Shown here: positions 54,953 to 62,923 of the stretch, piece after piece | Numbering within the stretch: the stretch's first letter is position 1 | Layout: each line of letters begins with the position of its first letter | From: Pseudomonas chlororaphis | GTDB taxonomy: Bacteria; Pseudomonadota; Gammaproteobacteria; Pseudomonadales; Pseudomonadaceae | Length of the DNA: 64,000 nucleotides | Direction: 5' to 3' | NCBI RefSeq assembly: GCF_001921865.1 | Contig: NZ_MSCT01000010.1 | Coordinates: 310,001-374,000 of the forward strand | Made by a program: the position numbers and the translations under genes | Notes under the pieces: generated by a model | Told to the model about the DNA's origin: nothing | Databases searched by the model: none | What the model saw: the letters and a program-made list of their open reading frames with translations, nothing else

Positions 54953-55633
54953 CTAGAAGAAGTCGCTCTGAATGAAGCCGAAGTCCATCAGTTCCGCGTC
55001 TTTGACCGGGTTGAAGGTATCCAGCTTGTTCTTCGCGGTCAGCGGGTTGGGCGGGTCGAGCAAGGCGTTGGCCTTGTCGTAGCCGGGGCCGATGATGGCG
55101 AAGACGATACCGTTCCAGCCTTTGACGAAGTCTTCGTGGGAGTAGCGTTTGTGGCCCAGGACAGGGTCGCCGATGTAGACCCAGTCTTTCTGTGCCCGCT
55201 GCATGACCACGAAGTGCTTGTAGCCACGAATGTCCATCAGTACCACCACCGGAATGGTCACCGCCTCGAGCTTTTCGGGAGGGATCCGGTAACCCCGGGC
55301 GCGCATGCCGATGCTTTCTATGTAGCGCTTCATGTCCAGCATGGAAAAACCTTGGGTACGAACAAGGTTCTGGTCAGCGTTGGCCAGCATGCCTTTGATG
55401 ATGTGCTCCTCATCGACGTCGAGCCAGTAGGCTTGGCGCAGCACCGTCGCCAGCGCGGCGGCGCCGCAGCTGAAGTCGGTCTTCTGTTCGACCAGGTCGG
55501 CGAATTTGCGCTCGCGCACGCTTTGTACCTGTTTGAACACCAGGTTGCCGCCAGGCAGCGCGGCGACCGGCATCTGGGCGGCTTGAGCCAGGCCAGTCAG
55601 GCAAAGCAGGAGGGAGAGGGTAGCAACTCGCAT
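54953..55633 (-). CDS. fapD: Fap system C39-like protease FapD
   Basis: A 226-aa periplasmic cysteine-peptidase-like protein. Signal peptide MRVATLSLLLCLTGLAQAA. The C39 catalytic Cys is in TDFSCGAAALATVL (about residue 56), His in GYKHFVVMQ (about 140) and Asp in YIGDPVLGHKR (about 154), all intact. In Fap systems it is needed for amyloid export, probably by processing FapF or other components. It is preceded by an intrinsic-terminator-like hairpin after fapC. Confidence 0.92.
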   Translation of the reverse strand: MRVATLSLLLCLTGLAQAAQMPVAALPGGNLVFKQVQSVRERKFADLVEQKTDFSCGAAALATVLRQAYWLDVDEEHIIKGMLANADQNLVRTQGFSMLDMKRYIESIGMRARGYRIPPEKLEAVTIPVVVLMDIRGYKHFVVMQRAQKDWVYIGDPVLGHKRYSHEDFVKGWNGIVFAIIGPGYDKANALLDPPNPLTAKNKLDTFNPVKDAELMDFGFIQSDFF

Positions 55634-55660
55634 GATCGATACGCCTTGTGGGACTGTGGA

Positions 55661-55682
55661 AAAGCCCCGTTTCCGGGGCTTT
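55661..55682 (-). terminator. Intrinsic-terminator-like hairpin between fapC and fapD
   Basis: A perfect 9-bp stem (AAAGCCCCG / CGGGGCTTT) with a 4-nt loop and a trailing TTTTC on the minus strand lies 14 bp past the fapC stop. It probably reduces transcription into fapDEF relative to fapC. Confidence 0.75.
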
Positions 55683-55696
55683 CGTCACGATCGTGA

Positions 55697-56728
55697 TTAC
55701 ATGCAGGCTTTGCAGCCGGCAGCGATGGACAGCGAGTTGCTTTGTTGGTTGCCGACACCTGCCGAGACGTTGGCGCCGCCGTTGCCGGAGAAGCCGTTCA
55801 TCGAGTTGGTCATCGACGCGTTGTTCACCACTGGGTTTTTCCAGCCGTCTTTGGTCAGCACTTGCTGAGTCCAGTAGCCAGCCAGTTCAACCGAGCCTTG
55901 TTCCTTGAAGGTGAACTTCTGATCGTCATTGCCATGACCGCCGCCACGGTTGTCGTTGCCATGGCCGCCGCCATGGTGATCGTCGTCGCCTTCGATCTTG
56001 CCGGAGCCGGTGCCTTTGTAGCTGCCCTTGGCGTAGAAGGTGCCTACGAGAGTGTCTTTTTTGTAGGTACGCACACCTTTGTTTTCCACGACCAGGCCAG
56101 TGGAGCTTTGGTTGGCCGCGGCTGCCGCAGTGGCTACGCGTCCGCCGGATACGGCGATTGCCAGGTTGTTTTTCTGTTGGTTGAAGTCGCCGGCAGTGAC
56201 GTTGATGCCGATGTTGCCGGAGCCGTTGTTCCCTGCGTTGTTCAACGTAGCGTTGTTCAGCGTAGAAGAGTTTTTCACATAGTTGGCGGTGTTCACCTGG
56301 GTAGCGCTGGAAGCGGCTACTGCAGTGCCGAAGATGAAGCTTTCATCGGCGGTGGCCAGGGCGGCGGCGTTGTCTTGTTGGTTGCCGTCGCCGGCAGCCA
56401 CGTTGGCGCCCATGTTGCCGTTGGAGTTGTTCAGCGAGTTGTCGGCCTTGGCGTTGTTGTTGGTGCCTTGGTTGGTGACAACGTTGCCAGCGCTTTCTTG
56501 CACATCGATGACGGCGGCCCCGGCGCCGGCAGTGATTTGCAGGAGGGTGTTGAGGTCTGGACCGCGTGGGTCGTGACCGCCGTTGTGACCACCATTGTGG
56601 CCGCCGTTATGGCCACCGTTGTGACCGCCGTTATGACCACCGCGGTCGTCGTTGCCTGCTTGTGCAGCGATTGCCATGACTGCGGCGAGCGCAAAGACCA
56701 GTGGTTTGAGAGCCATTGTAGGTTTCAT
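55697..56728 (-). CDS. fapC: Major functional amyloid subunit FapC
   Basis: A 343-aa secreted amyloid. Signal peptide to about residue 24, then a GGHN repeat (about 30-52). Three amyloid repeats follow: R1 (about 95-128, GANVAAGDGNQQDN), R2 (157-195, GINVTAGDFNQQKN) and R3 (301-338, GANVSAGVGNQQSN). The C-terminus is the typical CxxC (CKAC, 339-342). Linker 2 is long and contains a His/Gly/Asp-rich stretch (about 248-270). It forms the bulk of Fap fibrils in biofilms. GGAG lies 7 nt before the ATG. Confidence 0.93.
   Translation of the reverse strand: MKPTMALKPLVFALAAVMAIAAQAGNDDRGGHNGGHNGGHNGGHNGGHNGGHDPRGPDLNTLLQITAGAGAAVIDVQESAGNVVTNQGTNNNAKADNSLNNSNGNMGANVAAGDGNQQDNAAALATADESFIFGTAVAASSATQVNTANYVKNSSTLNNATLNNAGNNGSGNIGINVTAGDFNQQKNNLAIAVSGGRVATAAAAANQSSTGLVVENKGVRTYKKDTLVGTFYAKGSYKGTGSGKIEGDDDHHGGGHGNDNRGGGHGNDDQKFTFKEQGSVELAGYWTQQVLTKDGWKNPVVNNASMTNSMNGFSGNGGANVSAGVGNQQSNSLSIAAGCKACM
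56572..56643. repeat. 12-bp tandem repeat in fapC encoding GGHN
   Basis: About six units of a 12-bp motif (plus strand CCGTTGTGACCA, with synonymous variation TTATGGCC etc.) encode GGHN five times and GGHD once, just after the FapC signal peptide. The unit size is divisible by three, so copy-number change would not shift the frame. Confidence 0.85.
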
Positions 56729-56790
56729 GGTGTATCTCCGTGCTTATTAGTTGGTTAAGTGTTGGTACTTTCTAATCGCACTGCTGCGGG

Positions 56791-57369
56791 TCAGTCTGCG
56801 ACCCGTATGCTCAGGGTGTTAGCCATTCGGTTCCCCACCCCGGCACTCTGGTTCACCTGAATCACCCCCCGGCTGCCGGTGAAGGCCTGGTCGCTGGTAA
56901 CGACCTGGCGGCTGCCTTTAGAAGCGTCAGTTGCTCCTGAGCCTGGTAACAGCGCCACGTTCTGTTGGGACAGGACGCTGTCATCAATGCTTTGCGGCTG
57001 GGCACTGATGCTCACCCGCATTGCGTTGACCATTTGGTTGTTGGCGCCGGCCCCCTGGTTCACGCCCAGGACTCCATTGCCGTTACTGAAAGCGTTGCCG
57101 CCGATGCTGCTGCTGGCGTCGATCGCGCTGCTGGCCGGCGTCCCGAGTTTCTGCCGGACCACGGTGGTGGCATGGGCATCGGTGCCGATGGCGATAGCGC
57201 GGGTGTTGGTCTGTTGCTGCTGGTCGCCGGCCGCCTGGTTGACGTTGAAGTTGCCGTTGTAGCGGGCGCCGGAGTTCTGAATGGTGGCGGTGTCCACCGC
57301 CTGGATGCCTGGGTCGGCCATCACCGAAGTGCAGCCAAACAGTGCAAGCAATACGAGCGTACGATTCAT
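56791..57369 (-). CDS. fapB: Functional amyloid nucleator FapB
   Basis: A 192-aa secreted protein, a minor fibril component thought to nucleate FapC. Signal peptide to about residue 18, then three amyloid repeats in the NGNFNVNQAAGDQQQQTN, NGVLGVNQGAGANNQMVN and RGVIQVNQSAGVGNRMAN segments. It lacks the C-terminal CxxC of FapC. Its ATG is 1 bp after the fapA stop codon. Confidence 0.92.
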   Translation of the reverse strand: MNRTLVLLALFGCTSVMADPGIQAVDTATIQNSGARYNGNFNVNQAAGDQQQQTNTRAIAIGTDAHATTVVRQKLGTPASSAIDASSSIGGNAFSNGNGVLGVNQGAGANNQMVNAMRVSISAQPQSIDDSVLSQQNVALLPGSGATDASKGSRQVVTSDQAFTGSRGVIQVNQSAGVGNRMANTLSIRVAD

Positions 57370-57370
57370 T

Positions 57371-57823
57371 TTATTGACCTCCGGCCAGTCGGCCCAAAGG
57401 AGCCAGGCCGGAACTCAGGGAGCGGTTGATGGAGCCGGAGATCGCGCCGCCGCTGCCGCCGCCGTGACCGGCGCTCATGCCGGCCATGCCGTTGGGGTTG
57501 GTGACGACGTTCAGGCCTGGCAGGTTCGAGCCGTTGGGCATGACGTTGCGGCTGATCGTGGAACCGCTGCTGACCCCGGCAAAATCGCCGTCGCTCAATT
57601 CGGTGTTGTTGGTCATCTGGGTGACCCGGGCCGATGGGTTGGCGTTGACGGTGGTCGGGTAGGGGTCCGGATGCATCGGAGGGCGGCCGACGGCATGGGG
57701 CTGGACGTCGCGGTCAAGCACGATTCTGCCGTCGCCAGCCGCCTGGACCGGGAGGCTGAGCATCGAGCTGACGGCACATCCGATCAGCAGGAGGCGGGTC
57801 AAACCTGAATTGAAATTCCCCAC
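57371..57823 (-). CDS. fapA: Functional amyloid system protein FapA
   Basis: A 150-aa secreted protein, first gene of the operon. Signal peptide MGNFNSGLTRLLLIGCAVSS to about residue 29. The mature part is Gly/Asn/Ser-rich (NGMAGMSAGHGGGSGGAISG) and has no amyloid repeat. FapA is thought to act as a chaperone controlling fibril distribution. A sigma-54 promoter is found about 50-70 bp upstream. Confidence 0.9.
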   Translation of the reverse strand: MGNFNSGLTRLLLIGCAVSSMLSLPVQAAGDGRIVLDRDVQPHAVGRPPMHPDPYPTTVNANPSARVTQMTNNTELSDGDFAGVSSGSTISRNVMPNGSNLPGLNVVTNPNGMAGMSAGHGGGSGGAISGSINRSLSSGLAPLGRLAGGQ

Positions 57824-57875
57824 GGCGGCATTCCTTCTTCTGTGCGCTGGCCCTAGTCAGCGTTGCGAGGGAGAG

Positions 57876-57891
57876 AGCAGAAGCCGTGCCG
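57876..57891 (-). promoter_or_regulatory. Sigma-54 (-24/-12) promoter of fapABCDEF
   Basis: On the minus strand CGGCACGGCTTCTGCT matches the -24/-12 consensus YTGGCACG-N4-TTGC(A/T) with the invariant GG and GC 10 nt apart. It lies 53 bp ahead of the fapA start and fits the sigma-54 activator gene at the other end of the operon. Confidence 0.8.
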
Positions 57892-57911
57892 CTTTTTGAT
57901 TGTCCAATGGA

Positions 57912-57966
57912 TTCAAGGGGTTAGTCGTTCAAGGGGCGGTTCACGGCCCAGCGTTGTTTCAACGCT
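57912..57966 (-). promoter_or_regulatory. Candidate activator-binding sites upstream of the fap promoter
   Basis: A perfect palindrome AGCGTTG-TTT-CAACGCT (57950-57966) and a direct repeat TTCAAGGGG (57912-57920 and 57928-57936) lie 20-90 bp upstream of the -24 element. They are plausible enhancer sites for a Fis-type activator. The rest of the 352-bp gap to 58175 shows no gene. Confidence 0.45.
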
Positions 57967-58175
57967 GAGACACCCAGGGGCCGGCGGCACCGGGTTTTGC
58001 CGAGGCGAGGCTCTGGAACGGGCGCTGGCGCGGGGGTGTATCAACGGTTTAACAGGTCGCAGCGAGCGCGGAAAAGCCCCGTGATTTGGCGCTTTTGCAG
58101 GGGGGCGGGTGTTTCAGGAATGGACACTTGGGCACGCGGCGCTGGCGAAAAAGCGCGCTGGGCCAGGGGGCTCGA

Positions 58176-58700
58176 TCAGCCGGCCAGCAACCTCTCGACG
58201 AGCTCGAACGCCCGCTGGCGGCGGGTCTCCCAGTCGCCGCGGATGACCTCGAAGGGCTGTTGGTGGCGCGCCAGCCAGTCGCTGGTCGCCCTGAAGAACG
58301 CCAGGCGTTCGCTCAGTTCGGGCTGGCAGCGCTGGCCGTCGTCGCTCCAGCCGACGTCTTCCGGCGAGAGCAGCAGGTGCAGGTCGTAGCGGCGCGCCAG
58401 CAGCTCATGCTCCAGCCAGTCCGGGCACGCGCCGAACAGGGTCTGGCTCCAGAGCAGGTTGCTCAACAGGTGAGTGTCGAGAATCAGCAGCGGTGGCTGT
58501 TGAGCCCGGGCCTGGTCTTCCCAGGCCAATTGGCCGCGGGCAATCTGCGGGATATCCGCCAGGCAGGTATCGCGCAGGTTCTGCTCGATAAAGTAGCGCA
58601 CGTATTCGCCGACCTGGATGCCACCGAAGCGCGCCTGCAAATGGCCGCTGAGCCAGCTCTTGCCGCTGGACTCGGGGCCGGTCAAGACCACGACCTTCAT
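58176..58700 (-). CDS. NadR-type AAA ATPase / probable ribosylnicotinamide kinase
   Basis: A 174-aa P-loop kinase-like protein with Walker A GPESSGKS (residues 8-15), VGEYVRYFIEQN and LLILDTHLLSNLLWSQT. It matches the kinase domain of NadR without the adenylyltransferase or HTH domain. NadR kinases phosphorylate nicotinamide riboside to NMN. Its ATG overlaps the pnuC stop by 4 bp, which strongly links it to NR salvage. Confidence 0.85.
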   Translation of the reverse strand: MKVVVLTGPESSGKSWLSGHLQARFGGIQVGEYVRYFIEQNLRDTCLADIPQIARGQLAWEDQARAQQPPLLILDTHLLSNLLWSQTLFGACPDWLEHELLARRYDLHLLLSPEDVGWSDDGQRCQPELSERLAFFRATSDWLARHQQPFEVIRGDWETRRQRAFELVERLLAG

Positions 58701-59263
58701 GCCGGGCGCAGCGCCGGGTCGGCCCGCCAGGCGCGCCAGCCTTGCACGGCCAGCAAGGTGAACAGGCCGTACAGCGCGGCCGTCAGGTAGAGGTCCTTGT
58801 AGATGAACAGGCCGACGAAAATCACGTCGACGACGATCCACAGCGGCCAGCATTGCACGCGTTTCTGCGCCATCCACCCTTGCGCTACCAGGCTGAAAGC
58901 GGTGAGCGCGGCATCCAGCCAGGGTTGCGCGGCGTCGGTCCAGTGGGCCATGGCGGCGCCGAGCAGCAGGCTGCCGATAGCGCCGAGGCCCAGGCCGAAC
59001 AGCATCGAACGGGGTGCCAACAGGCTGACCGGGCGGCCCTGATGGCTGGCGCCACCGCGGGTCCATTGCCACCAGCCATAGAGTTGCAGGGCGGCGTAGA
59101 CCACTTGCAGCAACATGTCCGAATACAGCTTCACCTCGAAGAAGATCCAGCTGTAGAGCAGCACCATGACCAGGCCGATCGGCCAGCACCAGGGGTTCTG
59201 CCTGACTGTCAGCCAGACGGCGATCACGCCGAGTGCAGCGGCGAACAGTTCAAGCGCGGACAT
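58697..59263 (-). CDS. pnuC: Nicotinamide riboside transporter PnuC
   Basis: A 188-aa inner-membrane protein with about seven TM helices. The PnuC blocks WLTVRQNPWCWPIGLVMVLL and YAALQLYGWWQWTRGG are plain, and the second conserved W region is QCWPLWIVVDV. It imports nicotinamide riboside by facilitated diffusion, driven by the downstream kinase, with which it overlaps by 4 bp. No NiaR or other NAD regulator site is obvious. Confidence 0.9.
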   Translation of the reverse strand: MSALELFAAALGVIAVWLTVRQNPWCWPIGLVMVLLYSWIFFEVKLYSDMLLQVVYAALQLYGWWQWTRGGASHQGRPVSLLAPRSMLFGLGLGAIGSLLLGAAMAHWTDAAQPWLDAALTAFSLVAQGWMAQKRVQCWPLWIVVDVIFVGLFIYKDLYLTAALYGLFTLLAVQGWRAWRADPALRPA

Positions 59264-59368
59264 GAAAACTACCAGGAAGGAGGAGGGGGGCGGATTGTAA
59301 CCAGAAGTCGCGTTGCGCGTCAGTGAAGGCCGGCAATCGTGGCGGGGCGAACCCCGCCACGCGCGGTG

Positions 59369-61003
59369 TCAGACCCGGAACTGACGCAGCAGGCCGTTGA
59401 GTTGCTCGCTCAATTCCTTGAGGTGCCGGCTGGCGGCGCTGGACTGCTCGGCCGCGAGGGCCGTGCTGTGGGACAGGCCGGCGGCCTGGGTCACGTTCTG
59501 GTTGATGTCTTCGACCACATGGGCCTGTTGCAGGGTGGCGCTGGCGATGGAGGCGTTCAACCCGTTGAGGTTACGCAGGGCCTGGCCGATGGCGTTCAGG
59601 CTTTCTCCGGCCAGCCCGGCCTGTTCGATGGTTTGCTGCGACGCGCGGCTGCTGTCGCCGATGACCTTGACCGCGGCTTCCGAATGGCCTTGCAGCCGCT
59701 CGATCATCGCCTGGATCTCGGCGGTGGATTTCTGCGTGCGCTGGGCCAGCAGGCGCACTTCGTCGGCCACCACGGCGAACCCGCGGCCCTGCTCGCCGGC
59801 GCGGGCGGCTTCGATCGCCGCATTGAGCGCCAGCAGGTTGGTCTGCTCGGCGATCGAGTGAATCACCTCCAGCACGCTACCAATCTGGGTGCTTTCCTGG
59901 GCCAGGGTGCGAATCACCTCCACCGCCTGGTCGATCGTGCCCGAGAGCCGGTCGATCTGTTGCAGGCTGCCGTCGATATTGACCTGGCCCTGTTGGGCCT
60001 GGGCTTCGGCATCGCGCATTTCGCTGGCTGCGTGCTCGGCGTTTTTCGCCACGTCCTGCACGCCGTAGGTCACCTCGTTGATCGCGGTGGCCACCAGCTC
60101 CATCTGCTGCGACTGCTGCTGGCTGCGTTCCTGGGCCTGGCTGGCGTTGTTGCCCAGGTCGGCGGAGGACTGCGCCAGGGCCGAGGCCGACACCTGCAAC
60201 TGGCTGACGACAAGGCGCAGCTTGGCGGTGAAACCATTGAAGTGCCGGGCCAGCTCGGTGACTTCGTCCTGGCCGTGGGTGTCCAGGGCTCGGGTCAGGT
60301 CGCTTTCGCCGCTGGCGATGTTGGCCATGGCGTGCACGGTTTCCTGCAACGGACGGACGATGCTGCGGGCGATCAGCAGCACCAGCAGGGCCATGATCAG
60401 GGCAATGGCGATGCCGACGACCGAGGCTTTGAGCAACTGGCTGCGGAACTCGACCTGCACGTCGTCGATGTACACCCCGGAGCCGATGATCCAGCCCCAG
60501 GGCTCGAACAGCTGGACATAGGAGGTCTTCTGCACCGGTTCGCTGGCACCGGGTTTCGGCCAGCGATAGTTGACCATGCCGGCGCCCTTGGCCTTGGCGA
60601 TGGCGACCATCTCGTTGAACACGGCAAAACCGTCCGGGTCGCGGATCGCCGCGAGGTTCTGGCCGTCGAGCTTGGGGTTGGCCGGGTGCATGACCATGAC
60701 CGGCGTCAGGTCGTTGATCCAGAAATAGTCGTTCTGGTCGTAGCGCAGGCCGCGGATGGCGCTCAGCGCCTGCTTCTGCGCGGTGGCCCGGTCCAGGGTG
60801 CCGGCGCTTTCCAGACCATGGAAGTAGGCCAGCACGCCGTTGGCGGTCTGTACCACGTGCTGGGTTTTCTGCGCCTTGGCGTGGTACAGGTCGTCATGGA
60901 TCTGCTTGAGCATCAGCATGCCCAGCGTCAGCAGCATGAGGACCGCGACAATCAGGATGAGCCACAGCCGGCGGCTGATCGAGACTCTACGTAAGCTGTT
61001 CAT
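59369..61003 (-). CDS. Methyl-accepting chemotaxis protein with sCache_2 sensor domain
   Basis: A 544-aa chemoreceptor: TM1 (about residues 13-33), a periplasmic single-Cache domain (about 36-190, with [33 protein letters not shown] and [18 protein letters not shown]), TM2 (about 193-214), HAMP, and the MCP signalling hairpin tip ([19 protein letters not shown]). sCache_2 receptors such as McpP bind short organic acids (acetate, propionate, pyruvate), so a similar ligand is likely. GGGAG precedes the ATG. Confidence 0.9.
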   Translation of the reverse strand: MNSLRRVSISRRLWLILIVAVLMLLTLGMLMLKQIHDDLYHAKAQKTQHVVQTANGVLAYFHGLESAGTLDRATAQKQALSAIRGLRYDQNDYFWINDLTPVMVMHPANPKLDGQNLAAIRDPDGFAVFNEMVAIAKAKGAGMVNYRWPKPGASEPVQKTSYVQLFEPWGWIIGSGVYIDDVQVEFRSQLLKASVVGIAIALIMALLVLLIARSIVRPLQETVHAMANIASGESDLTRALDTHGQDEVTELARHFNGFTAKLRLVVSQLQVSASALAQSSADLGNNASQAQERSQQQSQQMELVATAINEVTYGVQDVAKNAEHAASEMRDAEAQAQQGQVNIDGSLQQIDRLSGTIDQAVEVIRTLAQESTQIGSVLEVIHSIAEQTNLLALNAAIEAARAGEQGRGFAVVADEVRLLAQRTQKSTAEIQAMIERLQGHSEAAVKVIGDSSRASQQTIEQAGLAGESLNAIGQALRNLNGLNASIASATLQQAHVVEDINQNVTQAAGLSHSTALAAEQSSAASRHLKELSEQLNGLLRQFRV

Positions 61004-61286
61004 GAATCTGTCACTCCCGATTGTTTTTCTTGTGATGGAACGCCCTGTACATCAACCGTCTCGCTCCTTGCATTCAGGCCTCTGCGATTCTCTCAACGCG
61101 ACAGCGTTTATCGAACATGTCTGCTAGGATTTCGGCCTCATTGCGAAAAACCTGAATCCGCTGATTTTTCACGGAATTTTCAGGGGCGATGAGGATCCTA
61201 TTGCGGCCGCGAATCCGCGACGCACGCGTCAGTGAACATTGAAGAAAAACTAAGAGGCATGCCACGGCATGACCTTCGGGGGATTG

Positions 61287-62117
61287 ATGGAACTTTGGAC
61301 CGCCGTACAGGCATTGATTTTAGGCATCGTAGAAGGGCTGACGGAGTTTCTGCCCATCAGCAGCACCGGTCACCAGATCATTGTCGCCGACTTGCTCAAC
61401 TTTGGCGGCGAGCGCGCGATGGCGTTCAACATCATCATCCAGTTGGGCGCCATTCTCGCCGTGGTCTGGGAATTTCGCCGCAAGATCCTCGACGTGGTCA
61501 CCGGCTTGCCGACCCAGCGCAACGCCCAGCGTTTCACCATCAACCTGCTGATCGCGTTCCTGCCCGCCGTGGTGCTGGGGGTGATCTTCGCCGACTTGAT
61601 CCATGAGTACCTGTTCAACCCGATCACCGTTGCCGCGGCACTGGTGGTGGGCGGCGTGATCATGCTCTGGGCCGAACGGCGCCAGCACGAAGTGCACGCC
61701 AATACGGTGGACGAGATCACCTGGAAAGACGCCTTGAAGGTCGGTTTCGCCCAGTGCCTGGCGATGATTCCCGGAACGTCGCGCTCGGGCTCGACCATCA
61801 TCGGCGGCCTGCTGTTCGGTTTGTCGCGCAAGACCGCCACCGAGTTCTCGTTCTTCCTGGCCATGCCGACCATGGTCGGCGCCGCGGTCTACTCGGGCTA
61901 CAAGTACCGCCACCTGTTCCAGCCGGACGACCTGCCAGTCTTCGCCATTGGTTTCATCACCTCGTTCATCTTCGCGATGATCGCGGTCAGGGGCCTGCTC
62001 AAGTTCATCGCCAACCACAGCTACGCGGCGTTTGCCTGGTATCGGATCGTCTTCGGCCTGGTGATCCTCGCGACCTGGCAGTTCGGCTGGGTCGACTGGA
62101 CCTCGGTCCACGGCTGA
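61287..62117 (+). CDS. uppP: Undecaprenyl-diphosphatase UppP (BacA)
   Basis: A 276-aa inner-membrane phosphatase recycling undecaprenyl pyrophosphate for cell-wall synthesis; overexpression gives bacitracin resistance. The catalytic region [20 protein letters not shown] (residues about 17-36) and the second motif [15 protein letters not shown] are intact. The ATG at 61287 (MELWTAVQ) is chosen over one six codons earlier because Pseudomonas homologues begin MEWWTAFQ and GGGGGA precedes it. Confidence 0.93.
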   Translation: MELWTAVQALILGIVEGLTEFLPISSTGHQIIVADLLNFGGERAMAFNIIIQLGAILAVVWEFRRKILDVVTGLPTQRNAQRFTINLLIAFLPAVVLGVIFADLIHEYLFNPITVAAALVVGGVIMLWAERRQHEVHANTVDEITWKDALKVGFAQCLAMIPGTSRSGSTIIGGLLFGLSRKTATEFSFFLAMPTMVGAAVYSGYKYRHLFQPDDLPVFAIGFITSFIFAMIAVRGLLKFIANHSYAAFAWYRIVFGLVILATWQFGWVDWTSVHG

Positions 62118-62536
62118 TGGACGGGCGCAACCAGAACCGCCCCGGCCAAGGGGCGCGGATCCAGCAGCCACGGCTCAAGGTCGCGGTGTTCGTGCTGCTT
62201 TGTGCCTTGCCGCTGGGCGGCTCGCTGGTGCTGGGCGTGAAGGGGATTTCCTGGGTGCCGCTGCTGGCTTACGGCGCGGTCAGCGTGCTGGCGTTTTTCC
62301 TCTACTGGAGCGACAAGCGCAAGGCCCGCAGCGACAGCTGGCGGACCCCGGAAAACGTCCTGCACGCCGTGGAACTGGCCGGCGGCTGGCCAGGCGCCTT
62401 GCTGGCGCAGCAGGCTTTTCGCCACAAGACCCGCAAGGTTTCCTACCAGTTGGTGTTCTGGCTGATCGTGCTGCTGCACCAGGTGTTCTGGATCGACCGG
62501 CTGTTTCTCGACGCCAGCCTGTTCGCGCTGTTCTAG
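62117..62536 (+). CDS. DUF1294 membrane protein
   Basis: A 139-aa inner-membrane protein with about four hydrophobic segments. The DUF1294 signature is YWSDKRKARSDSWRTPENVL then HAVELAGGWPGALLAQQAFRHKTRK. It lacks the N-terminal cold-shock domain found in some relatives. It starts at the overlap TGATG with the uppP stop, so the two are translationally coupled. Function unknown. Confidence 0.85.
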   Translation: MDGRNQNRPGQGARIQQPRLKVAVFVLLCALPLGGSLVLGVKGISWVPLLAYGAVSVLAFFLYWSDKRKARSDSWRTPENVLHAVELAGGWPGALLAQQAFRHKTRKVSYQLVFWLIVLLHQVFWIDRLFLDASLFALF

Positions 62537-62551
62537 GGCGCGACGTCCGCG

Positions 62552-62923
62552 TCAGAGCAGCAGGCCGACCTGCACGCGCTTGGGCAGTTTGCCGACCACC
62601 AGTTGGTGCGAGCGCTGCAACAACGCTTGCAGCTCGGCGGCGCCCAGCGGGTAGGGCACCTGCATGATGATCCAGTGCGCCCGCGCCAGGTACGGCGCCG
62701 GCGCGATGCCGGGCCGGTCGACATGGCCGAGGAACAGCTCCTTGTCGACCTTGAACGCCAGGGATTCGCCCCGCAGCCCCTGCAGGGCGAACATCTTGTT
62801 GCCGGCCACGGAAAACACCCGCATACCGCCCCATTTGTAGTCTTCGCGCGCCCCCGGCAAGCCCAGGCAGAAGTGCGCGACATCCGTTTCGGTCATGGTC
62901 TTTGCTTTTACCGCCGTGCTCAT
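62552..62923 (-). CDS. MmcQ/YjbR family DNA-binding-like protein
   Basis: A 123-aa YjbR (CyaY-like fold) protein with the GAREDYKWGGMRVFSVAGNK and LGHVDRPGIAPAPYLARAHW blocks. Family members bind DNA weakly and their role is unclear. It overlaps the upstream LysR gene by 4 bp (ATGA), so it is co-transcribed with it. It is convergent with the DUF1294 gene. Confidence 0.85.
   Translation of the reverse strand: MSTAVKAKTMTETDVAHFCLGLPGAREDYKWGGMRVFSVAGNKMFALQGLRGESLAFKVDKELFLGHVDRPGIAPAPYLARAHWIIMQVPYPLGAAELQALLQRSHQLVVGKLPKRVQVGLLL

Noticed and set aside
55742..56758. 338-codon plus-strand frame antisense to fapC
   Set aside because: Mirror of the repetitive fapC sequence; Val/Gly/Ala-rich with no start signal. 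FapC on the other strand is unmistakable.
61074..61265. 63-codon minus-strand frame between the chemoreceptor and uppP genes
   Set aside because: Lies in the uppP upstream region, has no ribosome-binding site and no protein-like pattern.
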